Assembly: GCA_016764635.1 (NCBI GenBank)
Contig: JAESRM010000141.1
Coordinates: 1 to 5,627 of the forward strand
Direction: 5' to 3'
DNA from: Planctomycetota bacterium
GTDB taxonomy: Bacteria; Planctomycetota; UBA1135; GCA-002686595
DNA length: 5,627 bases
Numbering within the stretch: position 1 is the stretch's first letter; each line of letters begins with the position of its first letter. The notes beneath the pieces were generated by a model. That model had not been told where the DNA came from. It searched no databases and saw only the letters and a list, made by a program, of their open reading frames with translations. Position numbers and translations under genes: made by a program. Of this stretch, positions 1 through 5,627 are shown in pieces.

Positions 1-813
1 GCCACACAGGGCCTTCTCCATGGTTTGCAGGCGTGAATTCTCATACACGCCACGATGCAAACGCCTCAAGGGATGGTAGAGATCCAAGTGGGGCAGCTCA
101 TCGAACGGGGAAGCGATGCCATGCACGCTCATCTTGTCCTGCAAACGATGGCGATCGAAGGACTTGCCAAAAAAGGAAACGACTCCACCACTGCCGGCGA
201 TGCGCCTGGCCACTTCGGTCAGCAGGGCCGCTTCCTGTTCGGGTCCGTCCATAAAGCCTTGCCACACCTCGAGACCCCCTTCGACAAACGATGCCAGACC
301 CACCATGTACACATAGACGCCCGTTCCTCCAGAAAGCCCTGTGGTCTCGGTGTCCAAATACACGGCACGGGATGGATCCAGGGAACCGAGTTTCCCATCG
401 CCCGACAACAGCACAAAATTGTCATTGCGCACACCCAAGGCCTTGTCCAAGGGCCATTGCCCATGGACATATTCCAGTCGATACACGCGACGCCTGAACC
501 AGTACGAACCGTCATGCGCCATCTGAAGTTCATCCGGCCGGCCCATCAATCGCGGTACGTCACAGGGAGCAGCTATGGGATTCGCGGGCGGCACTGCACG
601 TGGGGAATCGCGACGAGCTTGAAGTCGTTTGCGAACCCAAATCGGAACGCCGCCCGGGGCTGAAATTTTGGGAGCCGTTACGGGCTCCAGCCCTGCACGG
701 GGAATGACCGGCGAAGTGCCCTGGGCTGGCTTGGCAGGCCTGCTTGGCATCTCCCTCCGTAACCTTGCGAGTTTTTGAGCGAAGGCTTGCTTGTCCGGCT
801 TGGAACCTTTCAC
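1..813 (-). CDS. mrfB: MrfB/YprB-family RNase H-like exonuclease, partial (3' end beyond window)
   Basis: The visible 271 codons run off the left edge. The protein belongs to the YprB/MrfB group of RNase H-like (DnaQ-type) exonucleases, the partner of helicase MrfA in mitomycin-type DNA damage repair in Bacillus subtilis. Visible motifs are exonuclease motif I, YLDTETTGLSGGTG (residues 152-165, with D154 and E156 as likely metal ligands), FFGKSFD (214-220, D220 the probable third acidic ligand) and PHLDLYHPLRR (241-251). The final acidic ligand and any C-terminal TPR part would lie off the window. The start is taken as GTG at 813-811. It overlaps the mrfA stop (GTGA), has GAGGA 9 nt upstream, and keeps an N-terminal KLARLRREMP segment resembling the family's usual start. 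An ATG at 750 is a weaker alternative because its GGAGG is too close. Residues about 30-95 are a Pro/Ala/Arg-rich linker of low complexity. One oddity is that the usual Asn in the NGKSFD motif is Phe215. Family assignment is firm; the repair role is inferred from homology and from the pairing with mrfA. Confidence 0.9.
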   Translation of the reverse strand, partial: MKGSKPDKQAFAQKLARLRREMPSRPAKPAQGTSPVIPRAGLEPVTAPKISAPGGVPIWVRKRLQARRDSPRAVPPANPIAAPCDVPRLMGRPDELQMAHDGSYWFRRRVYRLEYVHGQWPLDKALGVRNDNFVLLSGDGKLGSLDPSRAVYLDTETTGLSGGTGVYVYMVGLASFVEGGLEVWQGFMDGPEQEAALLTEVARRIAGSGGVVSFFGKSFDRHRLQDKMSVHGIASPFDELPHLDLYHPLRRLHRGVYENSRLQTMEKALCG

Positions 814-3374
814 GTGCCAGGATCCTCGCTATGCACCCCCCGGAGGAAGTGGCCCTCCGGACCGAAATCGACAGGTTGCAAGGGGCCGCCATCCATGGAA
901 GCGGGAATCTCCCCTTCCTCGAGCGGTCCGACCTGACCCTGCACGTCCACATCCCCCCACTCACCTTGTTTGAGGAAGTGCTTTAAGAGTGCGACCACGA
1001 GCCGCTTGCCGTCCGGTCCGGCCTGGGCGCGCGGGCCGACACAGGCGGGACAACCCTCGACGCATTCACAGGTCTCAACCACGCGCAAGGCGCTGGTCAA
1101 CAATTCGGGGAATGCATCGAGCAGAAGATTGCTCAGGCCGACGCCACCCTGCACTCGGTCATACAGGAAGATCGTAGGGCGTGCGAAAAATGGGGAGCGC
1201 ACGTGACTGGATATGCCGAGGTCGCTGGCGCTGCAGCGAATGTGCAAGGGGGCCATGCGCCGCAAAAGCTGGCCAAAGGCGCGCCAGGCGCTGCCGCGTG
1301 ATCCTGTCTCCAGCCCAACCTGTTGGGCGCTGACCTCCGAGAGGGTAATCAAGAAGGCTTCGGTATCGAGCTCTTCGGGCGGCAAATGAATCGGACCCGC
1401 CCCCACGTTTTCCCGGGTGTAAAAGCGCACCTTTTTGTAGATCGTGGCCACGGTGGTGACATGCACTTCCCCGATCCAGATCGAAAGGTCTTCGCATGCC
1501 AGGCCTTCCTGTTCTGCTTCCGAAGCCACAACGGACCGCGGCAAGGGTCTCTGAACGCAACGCTCCAAGCGCAAAACGCGCACCTCCGTGTCGGTTTGAG
1601 CATCCGTGAAGTAATCGGACTCCACGGGTTTGGCGTAGGCGCGGTGATGAACATGGTCGTAGCGTTCGATGCGCCAGGTGCGGCCTTGCACCTGGTAGAT
1701 GGCCCCCTCGTGGCAAGTGGTCAACGCACTTTCCCGGTCGCACTCGCCCAGGGCTTTTTCCGTACGCTCCTCAAGGATAACCACGTTGTCCAAATCCCCT
1801 CCAGCCAAGGAAACATCCTGGGCCGGATAAGCCTCGGCCATCCAGAAGAAAGTATTGCCTCGACGAAGAAGGAATCCGGAAGCGTCGGCCAGGTACTGCA
1901 GCATTTCAGGAACCAGGCCACTCACGCCAAACTCAGGCTCATCGAGCAAGTCGCCGTTCTCATCCAAGCGAAACGGCAGCTCGAAGGCCGCGCACTTGAT
2001 CTGCTCGGAGAGAATCACCCATTGGTCCGCATCCACGCCCAAGCGTTCTTTGGGTGCACCGAGAAGGTACTCGGGATGCGCCACCAGGTATTGATCGGTC
2101 GGTTCGCTGCGCGCCAGCATCACAACCAAACTCGGGTTCCCCCTGCGGCCCACGCGCCCCGCCCTTTGCCAGAAGGAGGCCTGGGATCCGGGGTAACCCA
2201 CCAGTATGGCCACGTCCAAAGCGCCGATGTCCACGCCCAGCTCGAGGGCGTTGGTGGAGATGACTACCTTGACTTCTCCCGAGCGCAGGCCCGATTCGAT
2301 TTCCCTGCGCAGATTGGGCAGGTAGCCTCCCCGATAGCCACGAATGTGATGGGGCAACAGGCCGAACGAGGCCGAGTTCTCCTTGAGGTAGCGCGTCAGG
2401 ACCTCCACCGCGGTTCGCCGACCACAGAAAAATATCGTCTGGTGATTGGGGCCACAGACCACCTTGGCAAGCTCGCGTGCTTCTTCCAATGCATTGGCGC
2501 GCAAGCCCGCAACGGGATTGATCAAGGGCGGGTTGTAGATGCCCAAAGTCTGTACGCCCGAAGGGGAACCGTCCTGGTCGACCACATACATCTCACGCCC
2601 GAAAAGCCGGCGTCCGTGGTCGGCCCCATCCCGCAGGGTCGCGGAGCAAGCAATGAACTTGGGATTGGATCCGTAGTGCCGTGCAATGCGCATGAGCCGG
2701 CGCAAGACGCACGCCACGCTCGAACCAAACACCCCGGAGAGCGAGTGGACCTCATCCACCACCACGAATTCCAAGTCCCTGAAGAGCTCCGCCCATTTGG
2801 CGTGGTTGGGCAAAATGCCCTGATGCAGCATGTGAGGATTGGTCAGAATCATGTGCCCTCGATCCCGGGCGGAACGCCGCACCTCGACCGGCGTATCCCC
2901 GTCGTAAGTGGATGCATGCCAATCCGTACCCAAGGCCTCCACAAGCGTGCTCAGGGACGCGGATTGATCCTGGGCTAGGGCCTTGGTCGGATAGAGAAAC
3001 AAAGCCCTGGAGCGCCCTCCTGTCTCGAGCAACCTCTGCAGGATCGGAAGCGTGTAACAGAGCGTCTTGCCCGACGCGGTCGGCGTCGCGATGAGCACAT
3101 CCTCACCGTTCAAAATGTGTTCGATCGCTACGCTTTGGTGGCTGCGAAGCTCCAGGATGCCCTGCTCCTGTAAGACCCGCTTCAATTCGGGGTGCAAACG
3201 CTCGGGGAAAGGCTGCAGCTGCCCAGCGCGCGCCGGGCGGGTTTTCCAAGCGGCGAAGCGTTCAGCCCAGGTGCCGGCCTTGAGGGTTTTGATCAACCCC
3301 GGTACCAGACCGGGCCCTGCCGGGGCCGTTTTGCCAGGCGCCCGGCCCTTCGTTTCCTGATCGATGTTCGCCAT
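810..3374 (-). CDS. mrfA: MrfA/YprA-family DEAD/DEAH-box helicase with C-terminal Zn-binding (MZB/DUF1998) domain
   Basis: This is an 854-residue superfamily 2 helicase. In Bacillus subtilis MrfA is a cytoplasmic 3'-5' DNA helicase that works with nuclease MrfB on mitomycin C adducts, independently of UvrABC. Motifs in order are Q-like RSHQ (77-80), Walker A ATPTASGKT (96-104, K103), Ia YPTKALAQDQ (128-137), Ib TNPHMLH (178-184), II DEVH (207-210), III SATL (244-247), V STNALELGVD (373-382) and VI QRAGRVGRRG (403-412). The C-terminal part has the family's YDRVQGGVGLS (738-748) and a cysteine cluster, CECVEGCPAC (C769, C771, C775, C778), that should bind a metal. All helicase residues look intact. 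The protein is longer than the roughly 750-residue Bacillus protein: the first ~26 residues are a Gly/Pro/Ala-rich extension, and the last ~53 are an acidic Gly/Pro-rich tail overlapping mrfB. ATG at 3374 is the only upstream Met and has no Shine-Dalgarno, but a promoter 9 nt upstream suggests a leaderless mRNA. The substrate is inferred from homology only. Confidence 0.95.
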   Translation of the reverse strand: MANIDQETKGRAPGKTAPAGPGLVPGLIKTLKAGTWAERFAAWKTRPARAGQLQPFPERLHPELKRVLQEQGILELRSHQSVAIEHILNGEDVLIATPTASGKTLCYTLPILQRLLETGGRSRALFLYPTKALAQDQSASLSTLVEALGTDWHASTYDGDTPVEVRRSARDRGHMILTNPHMLHQGILPNHAKWAELFRDLEFVVVDEVHSLSGVFGSSVACVLRRLMRIARHYGSNPKFIACSATLRDGADHGRRLFGREMYVVDQDGSPSGVQTLGIYNPPLINPVAGLRANALEEARELAKVVCGPNHQTIFFCGRRTAVEVLTRYLKENSASFGLLPHHIRGYRGGYLPNLRREIESGLRSGEVKVVISTNALELGVDIGALDVAILVGYPGSQASFWQRAGRVGRRGNPSLVVMLARSEPTDQYLVAHPEYLLGAPKERLGVDADQWVILSEQIKCAAFELPFRLDENGDLLDEPEFGVSGLVPEMLQYLADASGFLLRRGNTFFWMAEAYPAQDVSLAGGDLDNVVILEERTEKALGECDRESALTTCHEGAIYQVQGRTWRIERYDHVHHRAYAKPVESDYFTDAQTDTEVRVLRLERCVQRPLPRSVVASEAEQEGLACEDLSIWIGEVHVTTVATIYKKVRFYTRENVGAGPIHLPPEELDTEAFLITLSEVSAQQVGLETGSRGSAWRAFGQLLRRMAPLHIRCSASDLGISSHVRSPFFARPTIFLYDRVQGGVGLSNLLLDAFPELLTSALRVVETCECVEGCPACVGPRAQAGPDGKRLVVALLKHFLKQGEWGDVDVQGQVGPLEEGEIPASMDGGPLQPVDFGPEGHFLRGVHSEDPGT
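823..827 (-). promoter_or_regulatory. Ribosome binding site for mrfB, inside the mrfA 3' end
   Basis: GAGGA on the minus strand lies 9 nt before the GTG codon at 813-811. Together with the 4-bp GTGA stop/start overlap it supports the GTG start and translational coupling of mrfB to mrfA. It is the clearest Shine-Dalgarno-like element among the starts in this window. Confidence 0.5.
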
Positions 3375-3383
3375 TTGTTAGGG

Positions 3384-3413
3384 ATTGTATACCCCAGGCC
3401 ACATCGATCTCAA
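3384..3413 (-). promoter_or_regulatory. Candidate sigma70-type promoter for mrfAB (leaderless)
   Basis: On the minus strand the -35 box TTGAGA (3413-3408, 5 of 6 matches to TTGACA) and the -10 box TACAAT (3389-3384, 5 of 6 matches to TATAAT) are separated by 18 bp. The -10 box ends 9 nt before the mrfA ATG, so transcription would begin about 0-3 nt before the start codon. This fits the absence of a Shine-Dalgarno there. An AT-rich hexamer pair of this quality stands out in GC-rich DNA, but no experimental support is available. Confidence 0.5.
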
Positions 3414-3420
3414 ATCCCCC

Positions 3421-3434
3421 GTGGGAATTCCCAC
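3421..3434. promoter_or_regulatory. Perfect 14-bp palindrome, possible operator upstream of the mrfA promoter
   Basis: GTGGGAATTCCCAC is its own reverse complement over all 14 bases. It lies in the intergenic gap 7 bp upstream of the proposed -35 box, with its centre about 50 bp before the predicted transcription start. That position suits an activator or repressor dimer. The binding protein is unknown, and the sequence does not match the GAAC-N4-GTTC Bacillus SOS box. As RNA it could form only a 5-bp stem with an AATT loop and has no T-tract after it, so a terminator is less likely. Confidence 0.35.
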
Positions 3435-3443
3435 CGGCCGCCC

Positions 3444-3460
3444 CCTTTCAGCGGGAAAGG
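3444..3460 (-). other. Small hairpin across the DUF4340 stop codon
   Basis: CCTTTC (3444-3449) and GAAAGG (3455-3460) form a 6-bp stem around a 5-base loop that contains the TGA stop at 3450-3448. No U-run follows in the direction of transcription, so it does not look like a standard intrinsic terminator. It may weakly attenuate or protect the 3' end of the upstream transcript, or be chance. Confidence 0.2.
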
Positions 3461-5232
3461 ATCCCGGACAGCAAGGCGTGCAGCTTCTGATTGCGTGCGA
3501 CGGAGCGGTGCCCATCGATTTGAATCTGAACCTGCCCATCGGGGGTCAGGCCAATCTCAGCCTGGTGCTGGGTACCGCCAACCTCCAGGAACTCGACTTT
3601 TACCGGATCTTGCAGGGGTGCAAACTCTTCACCCTCAAGATGCTCTTCAGCGCGCAGGAAAACCAGATGGTCCAACGCGGGCAAGAGTTCCACCGGAGAG
3701 GTCTCCGCGTCCATGTAAGTCCAGGTCCCTTGGATCTTGCGCTTGTATTCGCGTACGGAAGCTCCCTGGGTCAAACGCAGGCGCGCCAAGCGGCTCTCCT
3801 TCAAATCCCACATGAGCCGACTGCGCCACGCGTGCATGGGCTTCGTAACCCAATCATGGATCGCCAGCGGAACCAGCCCCACCGGTTCATCCCCCTGACG
3901 GTTGTAGGTTCTAAGCTTCGTTCCGGATTCGGTGGTGTGAATGGGTCCCACAAGCGCAGTGCTTGTTTCACCTTTTAGCATGTTGCGGAAGATGAATTTC
4001 AGACGGGTGAAGGCCACTCCCTTAGCGAATAGCGTCTTTGATTCATGGGTGGCGGTGGGCAACCAATTCGTCACTTCGGACTGCTCGACCAAACCCAGGA
4101 ACTCTTGCACAGTGGACATTTCCGCAAGCCACTCCACGCCGTAATCCGATTGGCCCGTGGGCTTGGTGGCCACCGTCCAATCATCATCCAAGGCAAGGCC
4201 CTGACTCAACCGGAGCATGCCACTGGGACGTGTCAATTCGATTTGAGAGATATCCGCTCGGTGGGCTCGTACAAGGCGGGTATCGCGCAATAGGGTCCAA
4301 TCATCCAGGACCAGCAAGAGCTGCTCCGAGCGCATGGAATACACAGTCTTGTTATCGGAGAGCTTGGCGTACCAGGCCCCGCCGCTGGTTTCAGCAAAGA
4401 GCAGTTCCTGGGTCTTGCCCGAGGCGTCCGAGAGCTTGAGTCTTGCGTTGGGCATGTGCAGACCGAACTTCGCCAAATCGGGCTCATCCAAATCGGATGC
4501 GAATCCATCCGCGTACATCGAACACAACTGGCGGGTCCACACGGTCATCACGGCCGCATCCAATTGCACAGCTTCGGGGAGGTATTGCTGCCAGGTCGGG
4601 CCTTCCCGTCCAGCCTTGAACTGAAGGTCTAACATGGCCCCGCTAGCATCCGAGAAACCACTGCGTTCAATGAGTATCAACCGATCCGGGTTCAACTCAA
4701 AGATTCGGCGCTTGCGCAGATCATTGACATTGACCGTAAAGGCTTCATTCAGATTGCGCAGGGTGCGCATGTATCGGCCATCTTTCTCCACCTCAACCTG
4801 CATGCCATCGGCATCCAGTGCACCGATTTGGAAGCGATGTTCGCGCCGCGCGCCCCCCTCCATTTCTTCGAAGAGCGTGACCGCAATGCGAGGGGGGTCG
4901 AAGTGCGACGCGACCGCTTCCTTGTCGGGCTCAGGAACTTCGCGGGCCTGGCGCGAAAGTGCGTCCAACAACAAGCCCACACGGTGGGGTGCGGCAGGAA
5001 ACTCAATCGGGTCTACGATCATCCAGCCTTTGAGGGTGCGCTCGAGAGCGACCTGTCGGTTGTCTTGTACGTGGTCCCAACGAATTTCGACAATACGCTC
5101 GGCGAGCACACCTTCGAGCAAGGGGCCATTGTACGCGACCACCACCTGGGATTCGGCTTCGTGCTGACGATCCAGCAGGTATACGAGGCCGCCGACAAGT
5201 AGGGCGAGGAAGACTAGGACTTTGAAATTCAT
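3448..5232 (-). CDS. DUF4340 domain-containing membrane-anchored protein
   Basis: This 594-residue protein has no known biochemical activity. It starts with a short hydrophobic helix (residues ~3-20, preceded by Lys4 and followed by DRQ), either a signal anchor or an uncleaved signal peptide, so the rest is probably outside the inner membrane. The DUF4340 pattern is a beta-rich stretch, then GW/DW/TW...P, then a helix such as HRVGLLLDALSR (83-94). Similar elements recur about four times: residues ~46-177, ~184-321, ~327-477 and ~480-594. Recurring anchors are W70/P75, W214/P219, W352/P358 and W504/P513. The first three units end in LRKRRIFEL, LRDTRLVRA or WRSRLMWDL. FGLHMPNARLKL (256-267) is typical of the family. 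The gene lies 30 bp after a GldG-family gene and in the same frame, matching the usual order of this ABC-transporter-associated module. ATG at 5232 is the start that places the hydrophobic helix at the N-terminus, although no Shine-Dalgarno precedes it. A structural or scaffold role in the transporter complex is only inference. Confidence 0.85.
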   Translation of the reverse strand: MNFKVLVFLALLVGGLVYLLDRQHEAESQVVVAYNGPLLEGVLAERIVEIRWDHVQDNRQVALERTLKGWMIVDPIEFPAAPHRVGLLLDALSRQAREVPEPDKEAVASHFDPPRIAVTLFEEMEGGARREHRFQIGALDADGMQVEVEKDGRYMRTLRNLNEAFTVNVNDLRKRRIFELNPDRLILIERSGFSDASGAMLDLQFKAGREGPTWQQYLPEAVQLDAAVMTVWTRQLCSMYADGFASDLDEPDLAKFGLHMPNARLKLSDASGKTQELLFAETSGGAWYAKLSDNKTVYSMRSEQLLLVLDDWTLLRDTRLVRAHRADISQIELTRPSGMLRLSQGLALDDDWTVATKPTGQSDYGVEWLAEMSTVQEFLGLVEQSEVTNWLPTATHESKTLFAKGVAFTRLKFIFRNMLKGETSTALVGPIHTTESGTKLRTYNRQGDEPVGLVPLAIHDWVTKPMHAWRSRLMWDLKESRLARLRLTQGASVREYKRKIQGTWTYMDAETSPVELLPALDHLVFLRAEEHLEGEEFAPLQDPVKVEFLEVGGTQHQAEIGLTPDGQVQIQIDGHRSVARNQKLHALLSGILSR

Positions 5233-5235
5233 GGT

Positions 5236-5255
5236 GTTACGAAGCGAAGCGGAAC
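5236..5255. other. Imperfect dyad in the GldG-DUF4340 gap
   Basis: The 30-bp gap before the DUF4340 start contains outer arms GTTnCG and CGnAAC separated by 8 bp, with a tandem CGAAG element inside (plus-strand reading). On the coding strand the gap is pyrimidine-rich and offers no Shine-Dalgarno, so DUF4340 translation may depend on coupling to the upstream gene. The dyad may be chance. Confidence 0.15.
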
Positions 5256-5262
5256 GTGGGTC

Positions 5263-5627
5263 CTAAGCGCGCTGGGGACCACCCCTCGAACGGAAGAAAG
5301 CGACCAGCAACCCAAGGATCAAACAGATCCCGGGAATCAACCACACAACCACGCGATTGAGCGCAGGCACCTGGTCCTTGGCCAGCAAGCGCAGGTCGGG
5401 ATCCTTAGGTGAAATATTCACCCGCCACTCTCGGCTCGCCAACCAGTTGAACATGTTGAGTGCCAGGTCCCGACTGGAACCTTGCCCTCCTGTAGTTTCC
5501 AACAGTGCTGTGAGCAGCAGATCTGCAGAACCCAAAATCACGATCCTGGAACGACTCTTTTCAGCACCAAACTCCGTGGTCTCTTGTTCTGCAATCCCGT
5601 ACTCGGAAACGACAACCAGGTCGTAAC
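5263..5627 (-). CDS. GldG-family ABC-transporter auxiliary protein, partial (C-terminal 120 residues)
   Basis: Only the last 120 codons are inside the window; the frame stays open to the right edge and ends in TAG at 5265-5263. The visible part matches the C-terminus of GldG-like proteins (ABC-type uncharacterised transport, PF09822-type): a strand pattern RIVILGSADLL, then RDLALNMFNWLASRE (the family's asparagine/NWL signature), then a short ISPKDPDLR segment. A final transmembrane helix, roughly VVVWLIPGICLILGLLVAFF, ends in a basic tail RSRGG. The topology implies a large extracytoplasmic domain held by this helix. In other genomes such proteins sit between a GldF-like permease and a DUF4340 protein, and DUF4340 does follow here, so the permease and ATPase genes are expected to the right. 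The transported substrate is not known for the family outside gliding bacteria, where the complex is linked to motility. Confidence 0.8.
   Translation of the reverse strand, partial: YDLVVVSEYGIAEQETTEFGAEKSRSRIVILGSADLLLTALLETTGGQGSSRDLALNMFNWLASREWRVNISPKDPDLRLLAKDQVPALNRVVVWLIPGICLILGLLVAFFRSRGGPQRA

Noticed and set aside
55..663. A 202-codon plus-strand open frame antisense to mrfB
   Set aside because: It is the codon-register mirror of the mrfB frame, which carries the conserved nuclease motifs.
560..964. A 134-codon minus-strand frame bridging mrfA and mrfB
   Set aside because: It is out of frame with both real genes and its product lacks any family motif; mrfB starts instead at 813 in another frame.
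1323..2978. A 551-codon open frame on the plus strand, antisense to mrfA
   Set aside because: It lies in exact codon register with mrfA, so it stays open simply because mrfA avoids TTA, CTA and TCA codons in GC-rich DNA. Its translation shows no recognisable domain, while the opposite strand has every helicase motif.
3421..3460. Palindrome plus hairpin as a transcription terminator after DUF4340
   Set aside because: Neither stem is followed by a run of U in the direction of transcription, and the stems are short, so a standard intrinsic terminator is not supported.
3385..3978. A 197-codon plus-strand open frame beginning in the intergenic gap
   Set aside because: It mirrors the DUF4340 frame codon for codon over most of its length, has no domain pattern, and its TTG start has no convincing ribosome site.
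1..5627. Mobile element, CRISPR array, tRNA or rRNA
   Set aside because: No direct-repeat arrays, transposase motifs, terminal inverted repeats or cloverleaf/rRNA-like stretches were seen; nearly all the DNA is accounted for by four ordinary coding genes.

Overview
The window carries four protein-coding genes, all on the minus strand, packed almost end to end. In the direction of transcription (right to left) they are: the C-terminal end of a GldG-family ABC-transporter auxiliary protein (5627 to 5263, cut by the window edge), a DUF4340-type membrane-anchored protein (5232 to 3448), an MrfA/YprA-type DEAD/DEAH-box helicase with a C-terminal cysteine metal-binding cluster (3374 to 810), and an MrfB/YprB-type RNase H-like exonuclease (813 to 1, cut by the window edge). 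No RNA gene, mobile element or CRISPR array was seen, and no stretch over 300 bases lacks a gene.

The genes form two functional pairs. GldG and DUF4340 are 30 bp apart and belong to a widespread envelope module (ABC ATPase, GldF-like permease, GldG-like protein, DUF4340 protein). The ATPase and permease would be expected to the right of the window. The module was named for Bacteroidetes gliding, but its role in other phyla is unclear. MrfA and MrfB overlap by 4 bp (GTGA). They match the Bacillus subtilis mitomycin-repair pair, a DNA repair route independent of UvrABC in which the helicase works with the nuclease.

The 73-bp gap between the pairs (3375-3447) is the main non-coding region. It holds a good sigma70-like promoter (TTGAGA, 18 bp, TACAAT) whose start point would fall within a few bases of the mrfA ATG, suggesting a leaderless mRNA. 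A perfect 14-bp palindrome (GTGGGAATTCCCAC) lies just upstream of the -35 box. The repair pair therefore probably has its own promoter.

The organism cannot be fixed from this window. GC-rich DNA, a GldG/DUF4340 module and an mrfAB pair would fit a Gram-negative environmental lineage such as Myxococcota or a related former deltaproteobacterial group, but this is a weak inference. The gene content is known at family level. The less ordinary points are the leaderless promoter with its palindrome, the apparent fourfold internal repeat in the DUF4340 protein, the same-frame UAG junction between GldG and DUF4340, and departures from the usual family pattern in MrfA and MrfB.
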